A stretch of 64,000 nucleotides of DNA from Parasponia andersonii (taxonomy: Eukaryota > Streptophyta > Magnoliopsida > Rosales > Cannabaceae), in contig JXTB01000258.1 in the NCBI GenBank assembly GCA_002914805.1, forward strand, positions 72,603-136,602. Reading direction: 5' to 3'. The translations under genes were made by a program, and so were the position numbers. A model generated the notes under the pieces. It ran no database searches, was not told where the DNA came from, and saw only the letters and a list, made by a program, of their open reading frames with translations. Shown here piece by piece: positions 44,156-54,766 of this stretch (the stretch's first letter is position 1; each line of letters starts with the position of its first letter).

Positions 44156-44869
44156 AGTTACGCAGGACACCAGGCGTATAATCTTCCAAACACAAAGACA
44201 CAAATCAAAACCAAATTCTGTTTATTAATGCTTAAATTACAGAGTGCGTGGTCGATAGGTCTTGGATGGACTCGCAAGAACACATCAAAGTGATAGCGCC
44301 CTGTTTACTCCTGGTGAAAGCAGAGCCCAAGCCTTTTCTTCCGCAGTGATGGGTCCAAGCAGGAATCAACCAACCCCTGGGCTAGTTTATGGCATGATCC
44401 CATTTAGGGTTAGAGAAGTCCAGCTATACGCGTGGATCAAATTCTGGTAAGACAAGTCATAACAATAATTATACATCCTCAAAGCCGAATGAGCCGGAAC
44501 TCACATCCCGATCTCCGGATCTAATATATTCAGTCATAGCACAGAAAGGATTCACTAATAACTCCAAATCATATACAATTGGACCAAACCTAGAGGTCGG
44601 CCGAACTACCGATAAGGGAATGACATCGTATATGATATCCGACCCTGACCACGAATGCGGGCAACAGAAGAAGAATAACAGAATAAACGTGAGAAAAGTA
44701 CGCCGTTTTTATTATTTAAACAGATGCTTGCAACAAGGGTCAGCTTTACACTCCACAGTTAGTACTTTACAAGTACACAAAAGAGCGAAGGGCCCTAATT
44801 ACCTCCGGTGGGGGGAGCGATGCCGGTTTCGGCACTTGGTCTACCTTCGGCAGAGAGCAGCATATCGGG

Positions 44870-46453
44870 CATAGAGTCGTCGCTAGACAGGACGACCGCA
44901 CTTGACCCTCCGCCAGTTAAAGCACCAAGAATAGGCTAGCCCTCAGGATCCTCCGTGGCTTGTTCTGGCAGGTCAGAAACAGGCACAATCTCTTTGGAAA
45001 CCGAGGTAGATGTAGGGGGCCCATCATTCTCTTCGTCAAGTATCTTCAGTACATCAGCAGGGCACACGAGGTTAATCTCGTTCCCCAACTATTACATATA
45101 GTATCCAACGGAGTAGTGGTCCCTCTTGATACCTTTCTGCTCATCGAACTAGTCTGGCGTCACCACTTCAGCGCGGCCCTCAAATTCCCTATTCTCCTAG
45201 CCAGACCTATAGCTCTCCACAGAAAGAATGTCCACCTACCTCTGGTACCTCGTCTTCAGCTTTTCTACATCTGCTAGCCTATCTTTTAGTGCTGCCAGCC
45301 TCAGTTCCGCTTGCCACTGCGATAAATTGATCAAAAGAGTGTTAATATCGGCAAGGTCTTCACCACGCTTACGAGTCATCTCCACATGAGCTTCCATCAG
45401 TTTACAGTGATCCAAATAGAGATGTCAAATTACCTCGTTGGACCAGTCGAGTCTACACTATAGGGAATGGGCCTCTAACTTGGCTTTCGCCTCGGCTTTC
45501 CTCACCTCCTTAGTCTCATCGATGGCTCTGTCACGAGCAATAAAAGCCAGCCCCATCTCGACCCTTACGCTTTGCAGCTCCTACTTCTTAACCTTGAGCT
45601 CAGCTTAGGCTAACCTGGTAGCCTTGGCCTCCGAGCACAGACCCAGAACCTCAGCTTCGAGAGACTGGACCTTCTCCTCCGCCTCGGCCAACCTGGTAAC
45701 CAACTCTTCACATCTGGCCCTCTTGACGCTCAAAGCATGAGCCACCGCGCTGCTGACCCTAGCCTCGTCCAGGCTCCGATACAAGTCAAAGTCTACCCTC
45801 AACGTGGCAAGGGCAACCTTGCTCTGCTCGGCCGCCGTAGCACGGGTCAAGAGCAAAAATGGACGAAGTACATGCAGACCCAAAAATCAAAACACAACTC
45901 AGTATTTACTTTGCAGAAAAAGTGGGAGAATATGGAAACGCTCCCCATTCACCCAAGGAGAGCACCATGCTCCTACGACGGTGTCTAGCCTGGAGTAAGA
46001 ATCCCATTGCTTGTCTGACCTCGGTAAGCCCCGAAAAATGCGGCACCCTAGAAGTGGCTGGAGGTAGAAAGTAGAATAAGAGCTCCTTTTGGGGATGAGG
46101 GTGAGCATGTAGGCATAGAAGACCACCTCATGGTCGATGTGCACATTGAGGAGGACCGACAGAGTAGAGAGCTCTATCAGGATCATGACCCCGTTGGCGT
46201 TCAACTGCATCGGGTGAATTCCCATCAGGCTAAAGAACTAGTAGACTAGGGGAGGAAAGGGAAATCGCAGCCATTCTAGGTGCTTCCTCCCCAAGACGAT
46301 GGAGCCTTCGAAGGTATAGGGGCGAAGGTACCAGTCTGCCGGACCCTCGACCCTTTGTAAGGTGACTCCGCCAGGGAAGGAGAGCTGCCTCCTTAACGAG
46401 CCCAACTCGGGATCCGCGATAGAGCGGAGCATCTGACTCTGGTTCGGGGCCAT
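44870..46453 (-). pseudogene. Antisense ORF of the Tat gypsy element (plant gypsy-type 'Transposase_28'-like)
   Basis: On the minus strand, starting at ATG 46451-46453 (or 46480 upstream), the frame gives LRRQLSFPGGVTLQRVEGPA and PPLVY, and after one stop LMGIHPMQLNANGVMILIEL. Next come RSSYSTFYLQPLLG and, after another stop, a long charged part with CEELVTRLAEAEEKVQSLEAE (about 45640-45720). That last part predicts a coiled coil. An acidic tail ends near 44870. This is the pattern of the 'putative gypsy type transposon' protein that plant Tat elements carry antisense between pol and the 3' LTR. Its function is not established. Only a few stops interrupt about 520 codons, fewer than in gag-pol. 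Confidence 0.7.
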
Positions 46454-46829
46454 TATCGTGGGTGCGATCGAAGAGAGCAAAAGTTTCTAGAAAAGGGAAG
46501 ATTCGAAAACCCTAAGATTTGAGAAGGATGGAAATTTTGAATGAAAGAAAGCAGGAGCACTTGGGGATTTCAGTAAAGTAAGAGATGAGTACAAGCGCAG
46601 TTTTTTATAGAGGAGAAGCTGAGAAGTTTTCCCTGCAGGAAAACAGTGCGAGGAAATCAGAAGCGTCAAAATTTTGAAAATTTGAAAAAGTCGTGGCACG
46701 AATTGGCGTGTATCAGTATCAGTAATTGGGGAATAATGATGGTAATGAGACACGCGTACCCTTCGAATTGGCGGACTGGAGGCATGATTTCCCCACTTGA
46801 TGGCAGCAAATCCATCAAATAGGGAAATA

Positions 46830-47600
46830 GGGGTAGTTGTGGGGCCCAGTCCTAGATCGTGCGCTAGTGGACGATTAAGTGGCGGAACAAATGGCAGGGG
46901 ATACACTGTTCGACACGTGTCCAGGATGGCCGCTTGAAAGCCACATAAGTAACACGTGATACGACTTGGGCCCGTTGGTTGTGGCAGGCTAGGCCGAATC
47001 TATCCTAGACCCTGGACAGGTTTAGCCCAATCTAATTCTTGCCTCGACAGCTGAGGGTTAGAAGTCTCGAGGGTATTCCGCCAGAAGATCATTAGGAGTA
47101 GCGCGCTGCTCCAGACCCAGACAAGGTATTCAATGCGATCCTGGGTAGGTGTGCGCATTAGGCAAACCGTCCTGACAGGATAAATTGTCAGGGTCTCGCC
47201 TTTGCCAGGCTCGCACCATAGGGGACGGCAAAAAGTAGATCACGACAATGCAAGGGAGATTACGGTGACCACGGCCCGTGATTTCCAGAATAAGTCATGA
47301 CGAGAAAAGGGTACTCGATCTGGGACTGAGAGTCAACATATTCTCGGTTCCAGGATTATATATATATATATATATATACCATACATCTCCCAGAAAAAAT
47401 ATACAGATAGATAGACAAAAACTTTACGAGCAAAAAAACTCAGTCTTTGCTATTCAATTTCGGGAGTAAAAATCTGACTTAAGCATCGGAGAGTCTTTGA
47501 GGGTGGCCACCCTCGCCTCTTCGATTCGGAGTGAGATCAAAAGCATCCTGAGATAGCGTGGATACGTGGACAATTGGTAGGACCAACATTAACAGTTTGA
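46830..47600 (+). repeat. Probable 3' LTR of the gypsy element
   Basis: A purine tract 'gggaaataggggtag' at about 46820 precedes 'tgtggggcccag'. A TATA-rich run (47358-47377) and the phrase 'ctgacttaagcatcggagag' (47474) are typical of the promoter and 5'-leader part of Tat-clade LTRs. The end is near 'ccaacattaaca' (about 47594). There is no 5' LTR to compare, so limits are estimates. Confidence 0.5.
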
Positions 47601-48990
47601 AGACACGTGAATTGTTGGTAAGAACAGCACCAACACTTCCGATAACATTATCTCATCTTCAATTACTGTCACTTGCTCTGTTACAGTAAACACACTTGCT
47701 ATAGTAAAACGTGTAACTATAGTGACCCATGCATGCATTATATATAAATCCTAAAATAAAAAGGAGGAGGAGGATCTGAAGCTTTCAGACTATGCTTATA
47801 AACAAACTGTTGTAAATTCTCCTCTCAATAATATTGATGTAGGCCGTATAAATTACGGCTGAACCGCTATAAAAATTATATCATTTCTCTTTTTTAATAT
47901 CATTTTCCATTACAAGTTATATCCATTTGTTTCACTCATTTTTTTTAGTATTGCGAACCAATTTTTTATGTCAACAAGACATTTACTAATTTTTTTATGT
48001 CAACAAGACATTTACTAATTTTTGGCCTAATCGGGATTATTGATTCTAAATTGATTCACGTAAATTTCTAAAAAAACATTACATTTATATGGGAAGAATA
48101 CAATAAGCATTATCTACCACAAAATTTGTAAAAATACATTTAACGTATTGTTTGTGTACGTGTGTGTGTTTTTTTTTTCCTTTTGGTTTTGTTTCTTTTC
48201 CCCTTTTTTTTCGTTTTTGTTCTCTTTTTTCAAAGTGTAATTACTTAATTCAATTATGGGTTAATTACATTATAACTCACAAATTATATTTATCGTATAA
48301 TTTTGATCTTTGAATTTTCAATTTATATAATAAATTATTATGAATTATACAATTGTTGTATCAATGACCATGTTTTTTCATAAAATCTTAAAATTTTAAC
48401 GAAAATGAGTCATTTGCTGAACACAGAGTTCGACCAATCCGAATTATCAACTTACACAATAGACTGCTAAGAATTATGAAATTGTTACAACAATAGTTCT
48501 TTTGTCACAAATTTTTAACTTTTTAACGGAAAAAAAATCATGTACAAAGTACACGATTTAGTAATTATGTTGAGAACGAGACTCTAACTCGTAAAACTAA
48601 ACAATGTCCAATCATGCACCTTTTACAAGATTATTTTTCATTTAAAAAACTAAAAATTTATGACAAATGTGTCATTATTGCATCAAATACAATTGCATAA
48701 TTTCATAATAGTCCATTAATAAATTGAAAGTTTGGGGACGAAGCGACGAATTGATACAAAGTGTATAATTTTAGGATATTAGTATAATTAATGCTTTTAA
48801 TTTACTTTTGGAGGGAGAAAAAAAAAAAACAAAAAAACACGAAAACAAAACCAAAACAGACGACGGCGTTTAAGGGAGACGAGGAGGTTGTTCTTCCGAA
48901 GTTGGCTTACTCAAGTCTCAAGTCTCAAGATAGGGTTCTAGAACCAAACATTTCTGCAAAAGCTACTCAAACGGCGTCGTGACGGCGGGC
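47601..48990. other. Intergenic, AT-rich; 29-bp tandem duplication at 47961-48020
   Basis: Two copies of 'ttttttatgtcaacaagaca' plus nine bases occur head to tail. 48240-48760 has the look of an old interspersed repeat ('gggttaattacattataact', repeated 'gaattat..aattgt'). No coding frame was found. The last ~100 bp are probably the RRP41 promoter and 5' UTR; no clear TATA box decides the start. Confidence 0.5.
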
Positions 48991-49007
48991 CTTGTAAGAG
49001 TCCGGAG

Positions 49008-49097
49008 ATGGAGTTCGTCAGCCCCGAAGGTCTCCGTTTAGATGGACGCCGTCCCACCGAGGTACATATCTCTCTCTCTCAAACTCATGTTTTATAT

Positions 49098-49134
<37 letters not shown>

Positions 49135-51248
49135 GACACACACATACATATTTGTAATAAAAGTGCATTTGTGGTATCAGATGAGGCAGATTCGAGCAGA
49201 GCTTGGAGCCGTGGCCAAAGCAGACGGGTAATAACACTAAACTTTACTCTCAAATTCTAATTCAGTTCTCAATAAATAAATAAATAAAAATAAAAATATT
49301 TGAACCAATGGTTTTCAATTTTCAGTTCCGCGGTGTTTGAAATGGGGAACACCAAAGTCGTCGCTGCTGTTTATGGCCCCCGAGAGGTATTCAATTTAAA
49401 CTTATTATTATTTTTTTTTTGCTTTTCTATTTTTCCAAATTTAGTGCTATTAATTTGAGCTTATTATGATTTTTGTCATGTTTTTCAGGTTCAGAATAGG
49501 AGCCAACAGCTTAGTGACCAAGCACTTGTAATACCCTTTTGCATCTTACACTGATTTGTATGCCATAATTTTTATTTATGTATATTGATAACGAAAATGC
49601 CAAGCGCTTAATTCTTGTGTTACTGTTATTCATGGCTCAGTGCTAATCTTGGCTGTCATTCCAAAGGCAAGAATGGGTGTTTATAATTTGATTATGTTGT
49701 TTTCAAATTTCAGGTGCGGTGTGAGTATAGCATGGCCAATTTTAGTACTGGGGATCGCATGCGAAAACCGAAGGGTGACAGGTTGGAAGCTTTTATTTTC
49801 TCTCTCTCTCAGGTGTATGTTGTTGTTGGGTTTTTGTGATTTATGTTAAATGTTGTTCCAATTAGGCGATCGACGGAGATTTCTTTAGTTATTCGGCAAA
49901 CCATGGAAGCTTGTATAATGACACATTTGATGCCTCGTTCTCAGGTTCCGTTTCTCAACCAGTCTCGTTGACCCTTTTTGTCTTTCTTAATCCAAAATGG
50001 TCGCAAACTTTGTTATTTGTTAGAAGCATTTTTTGTTTTTGCCTTCTTTTCGCAGATTGATATCTTTGTCCAAGTTTTGCAAGCAGATGGAGGTAACTGG
50101 AAATCTTAACTTCCTATGTGCACTCATAAGCCCTCTTTATCTTTTTGTTCTTTTATCATTTAGAAGCTGTTTAGTGACGGCAAACAGTGCCAGGACTGAA
50201 CAGGATGCCTCATGATTTTGATACGAGTGGAAAAGATCGAATTTTGAATGTGAATTCAATTCTGCAGGAACTAGATCTGCATGCATAAATGCTGCAACTC
50301 TGGCCCTTGCGGATGCTGGGATCCCAATGCATGATCTCGTTACTTCCTGTAGCGCAGGCTACCTTAATAGTACTCCTTTGCTTGGTAATTTTTATTGTGC
50401 CTTGCTTTCAATTTTCTATTTGAGCATCATTCTTTATATGAAAACTGTTTTTTTTTTTCCCTCACTTGATGCTTCTTTATTACTTGTATCAGAATGGTAA
50501 TGTATGCTTTTGAGTGTTCATTGTTATAAATTTTGCTGTTGGACAGATTTGAATTATGTTGAAGATAGTGCAAGAGGCCCCGATGTCACAGTCGGAATTC
50601 TTCCGAAGTTGGACAAAGTTACTCTTCTTCAGGTATATATTTGTTGTCGTCTTCTTTGCTTGCTCTTCAGAATCTTAATGCAGCTAATTTATGTAAATTT
50701 GAAATGTAGACTTCCATGAGGTGAAAAGGACTCTAACTTGGCAGAAAATTGTATTAGAGTTTGTTATATGGAGATCTCTCTCCCTTCCTTGCTGTCAAAT
50801 ACAGATATCTTCTAGCTTTTAATATAGATGGAACTTTGATTCTTTACCTGAAAGCTTTACATTATCCGCATTTTAACATTTTATTAGGTTTATTTAGTAT
50901 CGTGATCTTTCTTCCCTTTTTAGATAAGGAAAACTTCCTCTTGAAAGAATCATGTTAGCTTTCTTTGTGAACAACTTCTTTGTTGACTTCCTCTCATGCA
51001 GATGGATTCTAAGTTACCATTAGATATTTTTGAAAATGTCATGCAACTAGCAACAGAAGGGTGCAAGGCAATAGCAAAAGAACTAAGAGANAAACCAGAC
51101 TAGTCTTGCAACTTATGGATATGAAATAGATTTAAAGCTTATGCACTTGCAGTTATTTTCTTGTTTTGGTAGAGGATTTCATGTCGGCTTTGTATGACAG
51201 ATACTACTGGAGAATACAAAGGAATTAGAATATCGACGAGGTGGATAA
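49008..51248 (+). CDS. RRP41: Exosome complex component RRP41 (RNase PH-type subunit), 11 exons
   Basis: Exons: 49008-49061, 49181-49227, 49326-49386, 49489-49527, 49714-49781, 49866-49944, 50056-50092, 50268-50384, 50547-50632, 51002-about 51091, 51201-51248. Frames join without a stop to 241 aa, the length of Arabidopsis RRP41. Landmarks: start MEFVSPEGLRLDGRRPTE; GSAVFEMGNTKVVAAVYGPRE; RRSTEISLVIRQTMEACI; QADGGTRSACINAATLALAD (about residues 126-145); STPLLDLNYVED (about 163-174); the end NTKELEYRRGG. RRP41 is one of the six RNase PH-like ring subunits of the nuclear and cytoplasmic exosome, which degrades and trims RNA 3' to 5'. The G-T-R phosphate-binding motif and the Asp of DLNYVED are present. 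These residues are kept in plant RRP41 and linked to its phosphorolytic activity, unlike the animal protein. Oddity: exon 10 ends at a single N (51091) directly followed by 'aaacc', so the GT donor is not visible. This is most likely a sequencing gap. Confidence 0.95.
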
Positions 51249-52230
51249 ATTATAATGAGGGGTAAGCAACTCATAGTCATTTCTTCATACGACACGTTGG
51301 TTTGTTTTACTTTTATTTTTCCTTTTGTGTATAAAACATAGCTCTACAAGGCCTAAATCTCGGGTATTTTAATTTGACACAGTGAATTCCAACTGGTTTG
51401 GGTTGGCTTGATTTTTTTTTTTTTTTGGGTGCTCAATTCGTGTCATGCCATTACTCTATCATGGGACCTTGCAACTTGGGAGAGACGGAGCAAAGTCATG
51501 TTTGCTTCCTTGTATTCACACCTTGGAAGAATTCAATCGAGGCTTCTTAAGATTCTTCTTATTTTTTGATGAACTCCGAGGTTATTTCTTATGTTATCTT
51601 AGAATATAATATGGACAGCATTTTTGTTGGAACTTTTGACATGTCTGTTAATTTAGCATAGAAAGGACTAACGTCGGATCACTTTGTTGTTTCTCGATGA
51701 ACTTAGAGAAGAAATAGCCATTCTGCACTGATTATTATTTTTTGTTATTATTAATATTTTATTTCTAGTTTTTGATAGTAGGCTATCTAATTTTAAAAAC
51801 GTAATTAAAACGCTGCGCTTGAGGATGTTCGTGAGTAAATTCTGAAATAAAAATTTGAACATCAATTTTGATGTTTTTCAAATTTCAAATTGTTTATGAT
51901 TCCGGCCAAAAAATAAGGGAAATTCTTCAGTTTTCAAGTTAATGACTGATAGAAGTTGCATGTGGTTAATTTGTTCTGCGACTGCGATGCCGATAAGAGC
52001 AGCTACTATTATTCGAAGTTCGAAGGCCTTCTACTCTTCTACTTCTAGCCCTCCCCAAAAAAAATGTTTGAGGAAAAAAGTTGTATAAATGTGTTGAGAA
52101 AAGGACTAATTTAGGCTCTTTAGTCTTTTTTAAGATTGGTTTGTTGGATAAGGTTTTTAAGCAGCAAAAATGAGGCTTATTTAAAACGAAAGACTGAAAT
52201 GTCCCAACCCAACTCCCGCATGACCTGAAA
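51249..52230. other. RRP41 downstream region, no gene
   Basis: AT-rich 3' flank. It contains poly-T runs and 'attattattttttgttatta'. Short frames on both strands have no domain. The 3' UTR probably ends within the first few hundred bases. Confidence 0.5.
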
Positions 52231-52377
52231 TAGCGTGCCTCACACCCCTACACTTTCCTATAAAAAACTACTCTCTCCTATCTCTCCATTTCCTCTGAAA
52301 AAACTTCCTAAACCCAAATTCAAAACCACCAAAGCCGGACAAAACTGCCTCAATCTTCTTTTCTCCATCTGCTTGTC

Positions 52378-52463
52378 TCTCTCTTTCCTTCATCTTAACT
52401 TCTCGAGGAACCATCTTCCCTCTCTCTTTCCTTCATCTTAACTTCTCAAGGAACCATCTTCCC
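52378..52463 (+). repeat. 43-bp tandem duplication in a CT-rich leader
   Basis: 'ctctttccttcatcttaact' and 'ggaaccatcttcc' occur twice. It lies just upstream of the ATG at 52490, so it may be in a 5' UTR. Confidence 0.85.
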
Positions 52464-52489
52464 TTTCAAGGAATCCAAAAGCGCTTAAA

Positions 52490-52690
52490 ATGGCTAAAAC
52501 TTGCTCACCCAAAGCTAAAAAGCCGTCCTTTGCAAAAATTCAAGCTTTGACGTCATTGGGACAGAAGAAAAAGTTGCCATCAAAGTTGCCGTCAAAGACT
52601 CTAATGCCAAAGCTTGATATTCCAGAGGAAAATTCGATCGATTTGAAGGGGAAAAGGACAAATCTTGGTTCGATGATGGAAAAAAAGGAT
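52490..52690 (+). CDS. Possible first exon of a lysine-rich protein (ULP1-type transposon gene?)
   Basis: An ATG in good context ('cttaaaATGGCT') opens a strongly basic frame with KAKKPSFAKIQ and LGQKKKLPSKLPSK. It stays coherent for about 65 codons, until AT-rich sequence. No domain is recognised. The C-terminal exon of a ULP1-like protease follows 670 bp downstream on the same strand, so this may be the N-terminus of that gene with the middle deleted. It could equally be a chance frame. Confidence 0.35.
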
Positions 52691-53009
52691 GGTTTTTTAT
52701 TTTATTTTTTAAAAAGCATTGGTTTTTGATAGTATTTTTTAGGAAGAAAAAAAGCTATCTTAGTAATATTTGTTGATATATTTCTTAGTATGATTTATGA
52801 TTTTTGTGAAATTTAACATCTTTATGGGATTTGTTGGTAATATGGTTGGTGTTTTTATGTGGGTTTAAGTTATTAGTCATTGATCTAGCGATTATGACCT
52901 ATTTTTGGGTTTGATAATGGTGGTTATGGAGTGAATTTTTTAGAAACATTAGTTAGGTTGCATATTTTAATGGAGTCTAGAATATCCTAACCTAAGGTTA
53001 AGTTGTTCA

Positions 53010-54020
53010 TAGTCATAATCAAGATCTTCGTGACCTGGGTCAAACTCTTCCTAACTCTAGTCAAAATAGTATTGATCTTAGTCAATATCTTCATGACCTG
53101 ATATCAATGAGTACAAAAGCAGAAGTTAAGACGCTCACGACTAGAGGACAAGAAGTTCTTGACTTGTAATCAAAAACCTCTTGACTATAGTAAATAATTA
53201 CATTAAATTATTTTTTTTTTTTCTATGGGTCAAGTGCTTCTTAACTCTGGTCAAGGATCACTTGACATTGGGTTAAGGATCCCTTGACCTTGGGTCAAGT
53301 CTCACTTGACTTTGACTTCATATTATTACTTTATTTAACTTGATATTTTGTTGTTATTCAGCGAGAATTGTGGTATGTTTGTCATCAAGTATGCTGAGTT
53401 CCTGATGTCCGAAAAGCCAATTTCCAATGTTAAAGCCGAGAAGATGGAATACTTTCGTCATAAACTTACATGCGAGTTGTATTATAAGGAATTGTAGAAA
53501 TACGAAAACTATGCCAAAACTAACTGAGAGGAGTGACCCAAAGACTACCTTTAATTTTTCTTGTAGTTAAAACAATTGCTTTTTTTTTTTTAAGCTTGTG
53601 CTTTTTATGTTGTTGAACAATATCTAGTCTGTACTTCTGTTTTCTGGTATTGATTTAACTATCATTTTGCCAAAACTTATCTATTGAGTAGACATTATAG
53701 TGAAATTCAGATTATTTGATAAATACCACACTTATTACTCTAGGTCAAGACCAATTTGATTGTAGGTCAGGAGCATCTTAACTATAGGTCAGATACAACT
53801 TAATCTAAATTCAAGTAAAATTTTATCCCACGTGACACACAAATTGACTTCATCTCAAGTTATGAATTACTTGACCCAAGGTCAATATATTATTGACTAT
53901 AGCTTCATCCGATTGATGAATTTTGGAGAAACACACATAAAAGATCTATTCAACTTTTATGTAAAAAAACATTATGATCCCAATCAAAAACTTGGGGTCA
54001 ATAAGTTTTTGACCTAAGTT
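53010..54020. promoter_or_regulatory. Cluster of TTGACC/GGTCAA words
   Basis: More than 20 GTCAA or TTGAC cores occur in 1 kb, many arranged as 'cttgacc..gggtcaag' inverted pairs (for example 53255-53310 and 53870-53890). The core equals the WRKY-binding W-box. Spacing of about 20-35 bp and shared flanks suggest a decayed minisatellite; binding is unproven. The ULP1-like exon sits in the middle of the cluster. Confidence 0.45.
53362..53497 (+). pseudogene. C-terminal exon of a ULP1-like cysteine protease (transposon-type)
   Basis: After a 'ttattcag' acceptor the frame reads ENCGMFVIKYAEFLMSEKPI, then KMEYFRHKLTCELYYKEL and TAG. The C-G-x-F-V-x-K-Y-x-E motif contains the catalytic cysteine of C48 (ULP1/SENP, SUMO-protease) domains. 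The 'F-R-x-x-L-x-x-E-L' helix closes that domain. Such ULP1 domains are common as captured parts of plant Mutator-like and CACTA elements. The catalytic His and Asp exons are not seen; the residue before the Cys is Asn where Asp is usual. Called a remnant. Confidence 0.6.
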
Positions 54021-54104
54021 GTCTTTCGTTATTTAGGTACTTTTTAAACTTTTTTTTAGCTGAGATTTTTTAAAAAAGAAAATACTAAAATGGTTGTTAA
54101 GAAA

Positions 54105-54164
54105 TAGACGAGAGAGAGTTAGGGAGAAAGAGAGAGAGAGACCATCAACAACAGGAGAAGGAGA

Positions 54165-54209
<45 letters not shown>

Positions 54210-54210
54210 A
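54105..54210. repeat. GA microsatellite
   Basis: A long GA run with interruptions ('gagagagagagagagagaga'). Confidence 0.95.
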
Positions 54211-54252
54211 GGAGAGGAAAAAAAGAGACATAAAAATATTAGACTTTGAGAT

Positions 54253-54400
54253 GGAGAGATTAATTGGGAAAGAGAAGAAAAAGTACTTCTGATTTTTTGA
54301 GAGAGAATCTAAGAAGAAGAGAGAGTGGAGAGATTAATTGGGAAAGAGAAGAAAAAATACTTCTGATTTTTTGAGAGAGAATCTAAGAAGAAGAAGAGAG
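54253..54400. repeat. 74-bp tandem duplication in GA-rich DNA
   Basis: 'ggagagattaattgggaaag' heads both units (54253 and 54327). The copies are nearly identical. Confidence 0.95.
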
Positions 54401-54574
54401 AGTGAGAGAACAAAAATAGAGAAAGAAAAAATGTGACAAAATGAAATGAATAGGAAGTAGCAATTAATACACACCTACCAAGTTTTAATTGTCTTTTGGG
54501 CAAGTGGCAAACATAGAACCCATTTTTTCTCTCTCCACTAGTCCTCAGTTTTGTTCCTAAAAAAAGATACTGTA

Positions 54575-54650
54575 TCAACTTAGTTCTAAATAAAGACAAC
54601 TCAAATTAGTCATCAACTTAGTCCTAAATAAAGACAACTCAAATTAGTCA
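54575..54650. repeat. 38-bp tandem duplication
   Basis: 'tcaacttagttctaaataaa' and 'tcaacttagtcctaaataaa' head two units with one difference. Confidence 0.95.
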
Positions 54651-54693
54651 TATCGGTGTCCTTTTCTCGTAAGTTTTCTACACGTTATCGAGT

Positions 54694-54766
54694 ATCAGAA
54701 TGGCGCAGAGGAAGCGTGGTGGGCCCATAACCCACAAGTCCCTAGGATCGCAGCCTTGCTCTGATA
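54694..54766 (+). tRNA. Initiator tRNA-Met (CAU), slightly divergent
   Basis: The sequence starts ATCAGA and ends TCTGAT plus A, forming the acceptor stem. The anticodon arm GTGGG-CCCATAA-CCCAC has CAT as anticodon and the three G:C pairs that mark eukaryotic initiator tRNA. The D-arm region TGGCGCAGAGGAAGCG includes the A box, and AGGATCG the core of the B box with the initiator-type A-T-C. It is 73 nt, one more than usual: an extra base lies at the variable/T-stem border, and the T-stem has one mismatch. A T7 run follows about 30 bp downstream. Either a functional variant or a recent tRNA pseudogene. Initiator tRNA is also the primer used by both copia elements here. Confidence 0.85.

Larger units (their letters stand above)
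36110..47600 (+). mobile_element. Tat-lineage Ty3/gypsy retrotransposon, 5' end missing
   Basis: The order is gag, protease, RT, RNase H, second (archaeal-type) RNase H, integrase, a tandem array, an antisense ORF and a probable 3' LTR. The second RNase H and the antisense ORF after pol are marks of the plant Tat clade. It is markedly GC-richer than its surroundings. Catalytic residues are lost in RT and integrase, and many stops are of the C-to-T/G-to-A type. A solo LTR splits it at 39410-41401. Confidence 0.9.

Noticed and set aside
46487..46906. 139-codon minus-strand frame before the antisense ORF
   Set aside because: Low-complexity composition and no domain. It lies in the untranslated leader or LTR edge of the gypsy element.
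36110..47600. Endogenous pararetrovirus
   Set aside because: The domain order with a separate second RNase H followed by integrase, plus the antisense ORF, is that of Tat gypsy elements. No movement-protein or coat-protein region was seen.
52235..52441. 68-codon frame upstream of 52490
   Set aside because: CT-rich leader translated by chance; it covers the 43-bp tandem duplication.
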